Shown here: piece by piece, positions 30,678-42,900 of the stretch
How positions within the stretch are numbered: position 1 is the stretch's first letter
How the letters are laid out: each line of letters opens with the position of its first letter
Notes under the pieces: generated by a model
Databases searched by the model: none
The model's input: the letters and a program-made list of their open reading frames with translations, nothing else
What the model was told of the DNA's origin: nothing
Made by a program: the position numbers and the translations under genes
Source: Lentisphaeria bacterium
GTDB taxonomy: Bacteria; Verrucomicrobiota; Lentisphaeria; Oligosphaerales; Oligosphaeraceae
Direction of reading: 5' to 3'
Length of the DNA: 46,450 nt
Assembly (NCBI GenBank): GCA_016288215.1
Contig: JAEEYQ010000020.1
Location: 1-46,450 of the forward strand

Positions 30678-33600
30678 ATGAACATGTTGAAAATTCAAAA
30701 ACATGCAGTTCTGAAGAAGACATCGGGTCAGCTGCGAGCCTCGCAGTTCCATGTGATGCTGGTCATTGCCATGCTGTTCATCGGTATGGGAGCGCTTCAT
30801 GCGGCGGACGCCGTCGCGAAAGCGCAGGCGAAAGTGGATGCGGCGGCTCAAGTATATGCCGAGTACAATGCGGCACTTGCCGTCGCGAATCAGGAGCTGG
30901 CCGAAGCGGAGCGTCTGTTCAATGAGGCGCCTGTGACGGACGCCGCCGCCGTTCGCGCGGCCCGTCTGAAGATGGAAGCCGCTCGCAAAAAGCAGAAGAA
31001 GGCGAAAGCTGCCTTTGCCGATGCGGATGAGGAGCTTCAGAAAGCCAAGACCCGTTTGGAAGATGAACAGAAGGCTCTGATTCAGAAGGTCGAGAAGGCT
31101 CGCGAAAAGGAACTGAAGGAAAAGCGTGCCGCCGAAGAAAAGGCCGCCAAGGCGGAAGCCGAGGCTAGGGCGAAAGCCGAAGCGGAGGCCAAGAAGGCCG
31201 CTGAGAAGCAGGCGAAAGCCGAGGCGGAAGCCAAAGCCAAGCAGCTGAAGGCTGAGGCGGAGGCCAAGAAGGCCGCCGAAAAGCAGGCGAAGGCTCAGGC
31301 TGAAGCACAGGCCAAGGCGGAAGCCGAAGCCAAGAAGGCCGCCGAAAAGCAGGCGAAGGCTCAGGCCGAAGCGCAGGCCAAGGCGGAAGCCGAAGCCAAG
31401 AAGCAGGCGGAAGCACAGGCCAAGGCGGAAGCCGAGGCTAAGAAGGCCGCTGAAAAGCAGGCGAAGGCACAGGCGGAGGCGCAGGCCAAGGCGGAAGCCG
31501 AGGCCAAGAAGGCCGCCGAAAAACAGGCGAAGGCACAGGCGGAAGCGCAGGCCAAGGCGGAAGCCGAGGCTAAGAAGGCCGCTGAAAAGCAGGCGAAGGC
31601 CGAAGCGGAAGCCCAAAAAACTGCCGCTAAAAAAGAAGAGGCAAGGCGTCAGGCCGAATTAAAGGCAGAAAAAGAGGCTTCCGAAAAGGCGCAGGCCGCC
31701 GCTGCTGAACTGGCTGCCATCATTGACCTTAGCGAGAAGATTGACGCCGAAAAGGCCGCCGTTGCCCAGATCAACGACTCCATCAAGACGTTGGATGTCG
31801 AACTGGCTGCCGCCATCAAGGATAAAGATCAGGCTGCTGCAAATGTGACCGCGTTGAAGGCCGCCGTGAAGGCCGCCCAAAGCAAAGAAGAGAAGGCACA
31901 GCGCAATCAGGAGCTGGCTGCCGCCGAGGCGCTTTTGGATGTGAATGAGAAGACCCTCAAGAACCTGAAGAAGCAGAAGGATGTGCTGCAGTCCAAGCTG
32001 GACGACTCCGCGAAGGAGAGCCAGAAGCTGGAGAAGAAGCTGGCCAAGCTGAAGGGCGATGGCTCCAAGGCCGTTGAGGCCGCTCCTGCCCCTGTTGTGG
32101 CGGCTGCCCCCGCCGAGGAAGTAAAGACGGCGGAGACGGCGAAGCCAGCTCCGGCCCGCAGAAGCAGCAAGATTGTGGAAGTCGATGATGAAGAGGCAGA
32201 TGAGAAAGTGGCCGAAGAGGGCCAGCCCGTCCGCTGGGTTCCGAAACCCGCCCGCCAGCTTCCCGTGCTGAGAGGCGACCAGCCCCTCACCGTTCCCGAA
32301 GCCCGCAAGGCTTCCATCGCCCCCGAAGGCACCAAGATGCAGTTCGATCTGCCCATGGTCTCTGGCGATAAGGACATCGTGGAGAAACTTCAGGTGTGGA
32401 AGGATTGGGCGGAATACGTCACCTTCAATCCAGTCACCGCCGATGACATCAACGAATTCCACGGCCTCCTCGTGAAGGCCCTTCAAGAGGAAGGCTATGT
32501 CTTCGCCAACGTCCAGTTCCCGACCCGGATTTGGGACTATGGCATCTTCCTCGCCAAAGTTGACTGCGGCCCCTTGGGTGACATCACCGTCACAGGCAAC
32601 AAGCACTATTCCCGCGAGCAGATCATCCGCTCCCTCCGCAACAACGAGAACCGCTTCAACTACGCGAAGATCCACGACGACCTCTTCGACTTGAACGCAC
32701 GGCCTGACCTCACCATCAACGCCGAATTGAAGCCCATCACCCAAGGCGGTCGCCGCGTCATCAACGCCGACATCGAAGTGGACGACAAGCTCCCCATCCA
32801 CGCCGCCATCGAAATCACCAACAACGGCTCCAAGTCCACCTCCGACTGGAGAATGCGCACCACTCTGCAGCACATGAACCTTACCAAGCATGAAGACATC
32901 CTGACCTTCGATTGGCTCACTGGCGCCGAAGTGAAGGAAATCGGCGAGGACCTCAATTCCCTCTCCGCTTCTTACTTCCTGCCTATCAACGACTTGTGGT
33001 CCTTCAACGTCTACGGCGGCTGGAACAACTCCGACATCGATGACGTGCTTCCCGAAATCGGCGTCCAGGGCCGCGGCTGGTACATCGGCACGCAGCTGAC
33101 CCGCGTTCTTGACGAGACCCCCCGCTATCGCACGCAGATCACTCTTGGCTGGCTCTATCAGGTGTGGGAGAACCATCAGGATGTCGCGGGCAAGACCTTC
33201 GACAAGCGCTCCATCACCTTCTCCATGCCCAGCGTGACGTTGGGCTATGTGTCCAAGGTGTTTGACAGATGGCACGGCCGCAACGTGGCAAGCCTCTCCT
33301 TGCAGCACAGCAAGGCCGGCACCTTCGGCGCCTCTGACCGCAGCGACTTCAATTCCGAAGGCGCCGCCTTCTCCGATGGCGACTTCCTGCTGGCCAAACT
33401 CCAGCTGGCCCGCTTCCAGCGCCTCTTCGACGGCGAAGACCATCCCGGCAAGTGGACCCTTTACATGAAGACCGACGCGCAGATCGCCACCGACGACCTG
33501 CCTCCCTCCATGCGCGAATACGTGGGCGGCTACAACTCCGTCCGTGGCTATGAGGAGTCCGAAATCGGCGGCGACAGCTCCGTCACGGGCACCATCGAAC

Positions 33601-33914
33601 TGCGCACCCCGCTGCTTGAGAACTTCATCCCCGGCCTCGAGAAGGACGAGGAGTATCTGGCGGACAATCCCAAGTATTGGGGCCGTCACCGCCTCCAGTT
33701 CCTTGCCTTCACGGACGCTGGCTATGTGGCCAACAAGTCCAAGGTCCCCGGCGAGGTCAACAACCAGAGCCTGTTCTCTGTGGGTGTCGGCCTCCGTCTT
33801 GGTCTGACCAAGTTCTCTCAGATGAGCGCGGACTACGGTCTGCCGCTGGTCGAGGCGTCTGACGACACGCCCGATGCCGGCCGTCTGCATATTTCCCTGC
33901 AGCTGCAGTTCTAA
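30678..33914 (+). CDS. TpsB-family outer-membrane transporter (FhaC/ShlB type) with long N-terminal coiled coil
   Basis: 1,078 residues from ATG 30678 (ATG 30684 is an alternative). A signal peptide ends at ...GALHA, about residue 42. Residues about 43-462 are an Ala/Lys/Glu/Gln-rich helical region, mostly 22-residue units, resembling the TolA helical domain. A Pro/Ala/acid-rich linker follows (about 463-515). A POTRA-like region comes next, with YVFANVQFPTRIWDYGIFLA and CGPLGDITVTGNKHYSREQI. A ShlB-type 16-strand barrel starts near residue 690 and includes the conserved VRGYEESEIGGDSSVTG loop (the VRGY motif of Omp85/TpsB proteins). It ends in a C-terminal beta strand finishing LQLQF with a terminal Phe. 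TpsB pores secrete a cognate TpsA, here the next gene, 12 nt downstream. The coiled coil is not part of known TpsB layouts, which have only a short N-terminal helix. Confidence 0.88.
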   Translation: MNMLKIQKHAVLKKTSGQLRASQFHVMLVIAMLFIGMGALHAADAVAKAQAKVDAAAQVYAEYNAALAVANQELAEAERLFNEAPVTDAAAVRAARLKMEAARKKQKKAKAAFADADEELQKAKTRLEDEQKALIQKVEKAREKELKEKRAAEEKAAKAEAEARAKAEAEAKKAAEKQAKAEAEAKAKQLKAEAEAKKAAEKQAKAQAEAQAKAEAEAKKAAEKQAKAQAEAQAKAEAEAKKQAEAQAKAEAEAKKAAEKQAKAQAEAQAKAEAEAKKAAEKQAKAQAEAQAKAEAEAKKAAEKQAKAEAEAQKTAAKKEEARRQAELKAEKEASEKAQAAAAELAAIIDLSEKIDAEKAAVAQINDSIKTLDVELAAAIKDKDQAAANVTALKAAVKAAQSKEEKAQRNQELAAAEALLDVNEKTLKNLKKQKDVLQSKLDDSAKESQKLEKKLAKLKGDGSKAVEAAPAPVVAAAPAEEVKTAETAKPAPARRSSKIVEVDDEEADEKVAEEGQPVRWVPKPARQLPVLRGDQPLTVPEARKASIAPEGTKMQFDLPMVSGDKDIVEKLQVWKDWAEYVTFNPVTADDINEFHGLLVKALQEEGYVFANVQFPTRIWDYGIFLAKVDCGPLGDITVTGNKHYSREQIIRSLRNNENRFNYAKIHDDLFDLNARPDLTINAELKPITQGGRRVINADIEVDDKLPIHAAIEITNNGSKSTSDWRMRTTLQHMNLTKHEDILTFDWLTGAEVKEIGEDLNSLSASYFLPINDLWSFNVYGGWNNSDIDDVLPEIGVQGRGWYIGTQLTRVLDETPRYRTQITLGWLYQVWENHQDVAGKTFDKRSITFSMPSVTLGYVSKVFDRWHGRNVASLSLQHSKAGTFGASDRSDFNSEGAAFSDGDFLLAKLQLARFQRLFDGEDHPGKWTLYMKTDAQIATDDLPPSMREYVGGYNSVRGYEESEIGGDSSVTGTIELRTPLLENFIPGLEKDEEYLADNPKYWGRHRLQFLAFTDAGYVANKSKVPGEVNNQSLFSVGVGLRLGLTKFSQMSADYGLPLVEASDDTPDAGRLHISLQLQF
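31191..31615 (+). repeat. 66-nt repeats encoding the TpsB coiled coil
   Basis: AAGAAGGCCGC-type unit starts fall at 31191, 31266, 31332, 31398, 31440, 31506 and 31572. Four of the six intervals are 66 nt (22 codons, AAEKQAKAQAEAQAKAEAEA then KK), one is 75 and one is 42. Wobble positions vary little between units. Confidence 0.85.
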
Positions 33915-33926
33915 GGAGGAGGGAAT

Positions 33927-36900
33927 ATGAATATTGCACAAAATAACATTGAATATAAGAATCCGGAAGCCCTGAACACGAGTAAGGGGAGGAACAGCAT
34001 GAAAACCAAAAAGTTACGCTCGCATTTGAAACCGTTTATGCGCTGCCTGTCATTGCTGATGACGGCAGTGATCCTGTTCTCGCCTTCCGGTTTGCTGGCC
34101 GGCCCGCTGCCCACTGGCGGCAAGGTCGTCCATGGCAAAGTGGGTATCTCCACCACGGGCAACACCATGACCTTGAACCAGACTACGGACAAGGCCATCG
34201 TCAATTGGGATAGCTTCAACATCGGCTCCGGCTACGCCGTCGATGTGGTGCAGCCTGACGTGACTTCCGCCATGCTGTCCCGCGTCAAGGGCACCGATCC
34301 CTCCGAGATTCTCGGCCGGCTGTCCGCGACGGGGCACTTCTACCTGGTCAATCCCCACGGCATCCTCTTCGGACAGGACGCCACTGTGGACGTGGCCGCG
34401 CTAATCGCCTCCACGCAGGACATTACGGACAATAACTTCATCACGGGCAATCTGGTCTTCGAAGGGGACTCCACGGCGGACATCATCAACAAGGCACAGA
34501 TCAATGCCGACGCCGTCGCCCTCATCGCCCAGAATGTGAAGAACGAGGGCGCCATCAATGCGGGCAAGGTCGCCCTCGTCGGCGCCAACACCGTCGAGCT
34601 GGCCAACCTCTCCGGCGGCAAGCTGACCCTGAATTTCTCCGACATGGTGGAAAAACCCGCCACCACCGTCTCCAATGACGGCGTCATCAACGCCGGCAAA
34701 GACGGCGACGTCATCCTCTTCGCCGACGCTGGCGAGGCGGACAACGCCGACGGCACCATCATCGCCAACGACGTCGAAATCTCCGGCTCCGTCGTGGATT
34801 TAGGCAAGCTGGGCACCATCAAGGCCGAGTCCCTCACCATCGACCCCGAAGACATTGATCTCGATGACACGGCAGCCCAGAATCTCAACACCTTGTTCGC
34901 GGATGTCAGCAACATCACCCTCGAGGCAAGCAACGATGTCAACATTCTGGATAGCCTCAATACGGCGATTGCGCCAAATGGCGAGGGCACGAAGACTCTG
35001 TCCCTCCTGGCGGGCAACGACGTGAATTCCAGCGAAGGAGCGGTTCTCGAGTTTGACGGCGCCGAGCTGAACATCGGTGCTGGCAACAGCATCTACCTGG
35101 TTAGTGTGTACTCCGCCGGTGACCTGAACCTGCGGGCCGACGGCGGTGTGACGACGAGCACCGACGGGAGTGTCAGCGCCACGAACATCAGCGTTTTGGC
35201 GGGGAACGCCATTTCCCTCAATAACGAGGTTACGGCTCAGAGCATCACCCTTTCTGCCGATGATAATGTGACGGTTGGAAATTTGATTGCTACGAATGGC
35301 ACCAAGCTCAATGTCTCCGCAGGAAATTATGTGTCGGTTACATTTGAAGGGAAGCTGGTCAATCCGGAAATTGTTGCGGAGGGAACTGGGGTTGATATTT
35401 ACGCCTCTCTGAATCCGCAGACAAGCGTGCCCGTGGAGGCCGCCATCGCCGGCGGTGAAATCAATGGAAAAGAGGTTTCCATTGAAGGGTTGTCCCGCAT
35501 TGAGAACGCCAGCATGTCCGCCACCGACTCAATCACATTGACAAATGTTGGAGACTTGCTGAACAATACGGTCACGGCCGGTTACATTTCGATTTCTTCC
35601 GTCGGGAGCATCCAGAATGGAGCCTATACCGCAAGTGGAGATGAAGGGATTAGCATCTACGGAAATGGAGAGTCTTGGATGCATGGCGCCACCATTGCCG
35701 CCGACAATGGCAATGTCTTGATTAGCGGCTTCTATTCCATTGAGAATGCGGACATCAGAGCCTATGACATAGCGGAAATTGGAGATGTCAGCCAGGTCGC
35801 CAACATCAACGTGGCCGCTGATGTCATTAACATGAGCGTCTTCGACACCGTCGCCGGCTCCACCTTGACCGGCATCAGCGGAGTTGAAATTACCGCATTG
35901 GCTCTTGAAGCGGTGGATAACAATGAGGCGGAGGCTGGCTCCGTCAAGCTCTATAACAATAATGTATTGGCATCTGATGGAAACATTAACATCTTGGGCG
36001 GCGAGAACGTCCAGTACATCGAGGGCGGCAGTTTCACCGCTCAGGACATCAGCGGCAATGGCGGTGCCATCTCCATCGCCGCCACCAACACCGGTGTCGT
36101 CTCTGGCGTAACCATCAGCGGCTACGGCGATGTCTATGTCGAGACCAGCCATGCCATCGTGGACAGCCAGATCACCTCCCTTGAAGGCGAGATAGATCTG
36201 GTCAGCAACTCCATCTCCAATGTCACAGCCGACGCTTTCTCCGACGGCGACATCCGCGTGACGGCCACCTCCGCCGACAACGTGGGCGGCGAAGTCTACA
36301 ACAACTCCTTCACCGCCGGCAATGGCATCGTCTCCATCTCCGGAGATGAAAATGGCTCCGCCGTTCTGGCAGACAATACCATCGTCGGCGCCAAGGGCGT
36401 CGCCATCAACAGCTACATCGACTCCATCAACGGCGACAACATCACCGCTCTCAACGGCGATGTCTCTCTGGGGGCCGCCACCATCCGCAACGCCACCGTC
36501 ACCGCTGGTGCCGAAACTGAAGAAGGCATGTGGATAGTGTCTCGTTCTGGCAATGCAGGCAACATCAACATGACCGCCAACACCATCGTCGGTGGCACCT
36601 ACACCGCCGTTAACGACATCAACGTGACCGGTCAGGATGCGGAAACCGCCTACATCTCGTCCGTCGCCTTCGTCAGCACCGACGGCAGCGTCACCATTGG
36701 CGACTTCGCCAGCCTGGAGGGCGTCGAAGCCCGCGCCTATGACAATGTGGACATCTACAACGCCTCCGCCATCGTGGATGCCCGCGTCAGCGGCGACGTC
36801 GTGACCGTCTCCGCCGAGGGCGAGCTCCTGAACAGCACCCTCACCGGCGTCAGCTCCGTCTATTCCGAAGCCTCCATCATCAACAACGTGGAAGTCACCG

Positions 36901-39900
36901 CCGACAATGTGACTTTGAATGCCGACACCATCACCGGCGCCACCGTCACCGGCTACGACGGCGTCCAACTGTTCGCCACCGATGCCATCATTGACACCAC
37001 CGCCTGGGCCGCTGGCCAAGCCGGTTTGAATGTCATGGGCAACAATGAGCCTATCGTCCTTACCAACAATACCTTCACTGCCACCAACGACCTGCTTGTC
37101 TGGTCTGGAATCGGCATGATTCAAGGCGGTACCTACACCTCCATCGCGGGCAACGCCGACATCGGCGCCACCAGCGAGATTAGCGGCGCCACCATCACCG
37201 CCGGCGGCAACGCCTTTGTCAACACGGATGCCCTCTTTGACACCACCATCACCGCTGACGGCCAGATTGACCTGAGTGCTGCGGTCATCAGCGGCGTCAC
37301 CGCCGTGGCTGACGGCACCTTGACCGCCATTGGCCAGGGCGATCGCGCCACTATCGAGACCGCCACCCTCGCCAGTGGCTCCAACAGCGTGGACATCTCC
37401 GGCTTCTACAGCATCGAGGGCCTCACCGCTCGCGCCTATGAGAACATCGACATCACCGGCGCCACCCGCATCCTGAACAGCAGCCTTTCCGCCGTGAATA
37501 TCGCTGCTACCGCCAATCTGGACTTCGTCAACACCGCCATCAGCGCTGACGGACAGGTCAACCTCTCCGCCGCCACCATCGCGGACAGCGACATCTTCGC
37601 ACATAACGCCGTGGACATCATCGCCGCGGACGCCATCCGCAACACTGCCATCACCGTGGACAACAGCGTGTCCGCCGTCGATGACAATCCATTGCCCACT
37701 GCTGACGGTACCAGCAACGCCAGCGGCACGGCGACCATCACCGCCGCCGCCCTGAAGAACGTGAATGTGGACGCCTCCAACATTGAAGTCACAGCTACCG
37801 CCATCGCCGGCGGCACCTACACCGCCGAAAATGACATCACCGTCATCGGAAAGGATGTGGAAAACGCCTACATCTCGACCGCCGCCTTCGTCAGCACCGA
37901 CGGCAGCGTCGCCATCAGCGACTTTGCCAGCCTGGAGGGCGTCGAAGCCCGTGCCTATGACAATGTGGACGTCAACGGGGCCTATGCCATCGTGGATGCC
38001 CGCGTCAGCGGCGACGTCGTGACCGTCAACGCCGAGGGCGAGCTGCTGAACAGCACTCTTACCGGTGTCAGCTCCGTTGAGGCCAATGCGACCATCATCA
38101 ACAACGTGGAAGTCACCGCCGACGATGTGGCTCTGAATGCCACCACCATCACCGGCGCTACTGTCACCGGCTACAATGGCGTCCAGCTGTTCGCCTCCGA
38201 TGCCATCGTCGGCACCACCGCCTGGGCCGCCGGCCAAGACGGTCTGATCGTCATCGGCACCGACGAGGGCATCGTCCTCACCAACAACATCTTCACCGCC
38301 ACCTATGACCTGAACGTCAACAGCGGCATCGCCATGATTCAGGGCGGCAGCCTCACCGCCGTCGCGGGCAATGCTGACATCGCCGCCACCGACGAGATCA
38401 GCGGCGCCACCATCACCGCCGGCGGAGACGCCACCATCACCACCGACGCGCTCTTCGACGCCACCATCACCGCCGACAGAGACATCACCATGACCGCCGG
38501 CGTCATCAGCGGCGTCACCGCCGTGGCCGATGGCGCCCTCACCGCTACCGCCACCTCCGGACTGGCCTCTATCGAGACCGCCACTTTCGCCAGCGGCACG
38601 GATAGCATCGACATCGACGGCTTCTACAGCATCGAGGGCCTTACCGCCCGCGCCTATGAGAACATCATCATCGAGAACACCTCCCGCCTGATGACCGCCG
38701 ACCTGACGGCCCAGTCCGTTGACGCTTCCGCGTCCGTCGACTTCTCCAACAACCGCATCTCCGCCGACAACGAGGCCATCGTCACCGCCGGCGAGATCTT
38801 CAACAGCAGCATCTTCAGCCATGGCGACGTGACCGTGACCGCGTCCGGCGCCATCAGCAACAGCGAAATCACCGCTGACGCCTCCATCACGGAAGGCAGC
38901 CGCGCCACCGCCGGCAACCTGGAGGTCACCGCGGGCAAGGACATCGTGGCCACCACCTTCGCCGCCACTGGCGCCGTCGACATCACGGCTGGCACCGACA
39001 ACTACCTGGCCGACATCGTCGGCAGCACCATCGGCGCCAAGACCGTTGACATCACCGCCTCCGGCGAACTGGACGGCCTCACCGTCCTCGCCAAGGGTGA
39101 GGAGAAGGACGCCGTCAGCCTGTCGGCCACCGCCGGCACCTGGATCGTCGGCGGCGAGTACATCGCCGAAGTCGGCGCCGTTGAACTGACCGCCGTCAAG
39201 AACGGCATCATCGGCGTCACCGCCCTCGCGAAGGACGGCTCGGACGTCAGCCTGTCGGCCGAAAACGCCGAAATGGACGCCAACACCATCACCACCGTCG
39301 GTGACATCATCCTCACCGCCAACGGCTTCAGCTCTGGCGCCTACATCAGCGAAGAGGGCAAGATCGAATTGACCGCCACGGGCATGGACATCAGCGGCGT
39401 CATCGCCAAGTCCAAGACCCAGAGCGTGACCATCACCACAGTTGAGGGCTTCAACATCATCGACACCATTGCCGACGCCTACACCGACGCCACCTTGAAC
39501 GCCGGCGGCAATGTCATCGACAGCGCCGCCGTCGCCGCCACCGGGGACGCCTCCATCACCGCCGTCAACATCATCAGCGGCGCCAAGGCCGTCGCCATGG
39601 CCGGAACCACCAGCCTCGACGCGGCCCGCGTCCAGGACAGCTCCGCGGTTGCCGCCAACGGCGTCACCATCAACGCAACCGTCGTCAGCACAGGCAATTA
39701 CATCGCCCAGAACGGCGACATCACCGTCACCGGCTCTGACGCGGAGGAGGCCACCATCGAACTGGCCAACTTCATCACCAGCGAAGCCGGCAGCATCAAT
39801 ATCAACAGCTTCTACAGCGTGGAGGGCGTCACCGCCCGCGCCTATGACGACATCGCCATCGCCGACGTGTCCAGTGTCTCCGCCACCACCCTGGCCGGCA

Positions 39901-42900
39901 ACAATGTGAACGTGACCGCCGACATCGACATCACGGATACAGACATCACCGCCGGCGAGAAGGCCACCCTCCAGGCCGCCACCATCGCCAACAGCGTCGT
40001 CTCCGCCGCTGAGGCCGATCTGGCCGCCTCCAGCGCCATCACCGGCAACACGGTCCTCGCCATCGCGGGGGACATCAATGTCATCGGCGCCAACGGCGAA
40101 GTCACCCTGAGCAACAACACCATGACCGCGGCGGGAGACATCACCGCCGTTGAGGGCATCCGCGGCATCGCCGGCGGCGCCTTCACCACGCTGGACGGCG
40201 CCATCGCCGTCACCGCTTCCGAAGACATCATCGGCGCTGAGTTCATCGCCAACACGGACGTCGCTCTCGAGGCCACTGGCATCGCCAACAACACGATCTT
40301 CGCGGGCCAAGGAATCGACCTGACCGCCTCCGAAACCATCGAAAACAACACCATCGACGCCGTCGGAGATGTCAGCCTGACTACTGGTTATCTTGTTTCG
40401 GGCAACACGATCAGGGCCGACGATTTCGAAATCATCGCCACCATTGGTTCTGTCAATAACAACCTTGTGGACGCCGAAGGTTCCATTAAGATCACAGGCG
40501 AGCGTAGTTTAGAGTTGCTAGACAATATGATGACCGCTGTCGACGATATCGACATTCAAGCCGGTGCTATCATCGGCGGGAATATCACGTCTCTAATAGG
40601 CAATGTGAGCCTGGATGCGAACTACTTTGAGAACACCGGCATCACCGCCTACGTGGGTTCCATTGACATCACCGCTGGAACGGATGGCGGACCGAATTTG
40701 AAAAATGTGACGGCCGCGGCCCTTTACACCATCAATATTGAAGCAAGTGACATCTATGGCGGCAGCTTCGTCGCAGGCAAAAATCTGACCGTTACGGGCA
40801 CCGACGCCGAGAACGGCACCATCGAGACCGGCGTCTTCGTCAGCAGCGAGGGCGACGTCTCCATCGACAACTTCTACAGCGTGGAGGGCGCCACGGTCCG
40901 TGCCTACGACGACATCACCGTCACCGACGTCTCCACCGTTGCCACCAGCAGCCTGACCGGCAACAACGTCACCGTTGACGCTGCCATCGACATCACCGAC
41001 ACCACCGTCGCCGCCGGCGAGACCGCCGACCTGACGGCCGCCCTCATCGCCAACGGCGAAATCGCCGCCGCGAACGTAGCCCTGACCGCCAACACCATCA
41101 CGGGCACTACCGCCTTCGCCAACACCGCCGACATCACCGTCGTCGGCACGGGCAATGGCGTGACGCTGTCCAACGTGGCCTTCACCGCCGCCGAGAACAT
41201 CACCGCCACCGAGAACATCTTCGGCATCGCAGGCGGCACCTTCACCACTCTCGACGGCGCCATCGAAATCGCCGCCATCCAGGACGTCATCGGCGCCACC
41301 ATCAATGCCAACAAGGCCGTCACGCTCTCCGCCGCCGGCATCGTGAACGACACCATCTTCGCGGGTGAAGGCGCCGAACTGTTCGCTGACGATTCCGTCG
41401 AGAACACTGTCATTGATGTCATCGGCAACCTCAGCATCGCCGCTCCCGTACTGGACAACAATACCGCCACCGCCACCGGTACCATGGACCTGCCGGTCGC
41501 CACCATCCGTGGCGGCAGCTACGTCGCCGTTGGCGACATGGATGTCGCCGGCCGCGACGGGGAGAACGGCTCCATCGAGACCGCCACCTTCGTCAGCAGC
41601 GAGGGCAATATGTCCATCAACTACTTCTACAGCATGGAAGGCGTCACCGCCCGTGCGTATGACGGCATTACCGTTTCCAATGTCAACAGCGTCTCCGGCA
41701 GCAACCTGATGGGCGGCATCATCGGTATCAACGCCGTTGACATCACCGACACGACGGTGACGACTGGCGAAGGGGCACAGCTCCAGGCCGCCACCATCGC
41801 CAACAACACCATCGCGGGCGCCAACGTCGAACTGATCGTCTCCAGCGCCATCACCGGCAACACGGTCTTTGCCAACACCGGCGACATCACCGTCTACGGC
41901 GGCAACGGCGGCGTCACGCTGAGCAACAACACCATGACCGCCGCAGAGAACATCACCGCCACCGAGGACATCTTCGGCGTGGTCGGCGGTACCTACACCA
42001 CTCTCGACGGCGCCATCGAAATCGCCGCCAGCCAGGACATCATTGGCGCCGAGTTCAACGCCAACACGAACGTCACGCTCTCCGCCGCCGGCATCGTGAA
42101 CGCCACCATCTTCGCGGGTGAGAATGCGGAACTGACCGCTACCGACACCATCGAAAACAGCACCATCGACGTCATCGGCGACCTGATGGCCAATGCCGAA
42201 GCCCTCGTGAACAACAATGTCACCACCACTGGCGACGCGGAACTCACTTCCGCCTGGATCAGCGGCGGCAGCTACGTGACTGGCGGCGCATTGACGGTCA
42301 TCGGCAACGACGAACGCGCCAGTATCGAGACCGCCAACTTCGCCAGCAGCACCGACAGTATCAGCATCGACGGCTTCTACAGCATCGAGGGCCTCACCGC
42401 TCGTGCCTATGAGAACATCACCATCGAGAACGCCTCCCGTCTGATGACCGCCGACCTGACGGCCAAGGTCGTTGACGTCACCGCGTCCGTCGATTTCACC
42501 AACAACCGCATCTCCGCGGACAACGAGGCCACCGTCGACGCCGGAGAGATCTTCAACAGCAGCATCTTCAGCCATGGCATCGTGACCGTGACTGCGGACG
42601 GCTCCATCAGCAACAGCCAGATCACTGCAGATGCCAGCGTCACCGAAGGCAGCCGTGCGGCGGCTGGCGACCTGACGGTCACCGCGGGCAAGGACATCGT
42701 CGCCACCACCTTCTCCGCAAGCGGCGCTGCCGTCATCTCGGCGGGCACCGACAGCTATGTGGCCGACATCGTCGGCTCCACCATCGGCGCGAAGACCGTT
42801 GACATCACCGCCACGGGCGAGCTGGACGGCCTCACCGTTCGCGCCCAGGGCGAGGAGAAGGACGTCGTCAGCCTGTCGGCGACGGCCGGCACCTGGATCG

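Noticed and set aside
31659..33941. 760-codon open frame on the minus strand opposite tpsB
   Set aside because: It is antisense to a gene with clear signal, POTRA and barrel features; the translation is low-complexity Gly/Val/His-rich with no family features.
35529..40310. 1,593-codon open frame on the minus strand
   Set aside because: It is the exact-register antisense of tpsA. Its Gly/Asp/Val/His-rich translation follows from the sense codon bias, and it has no domain or ribosome binding site.
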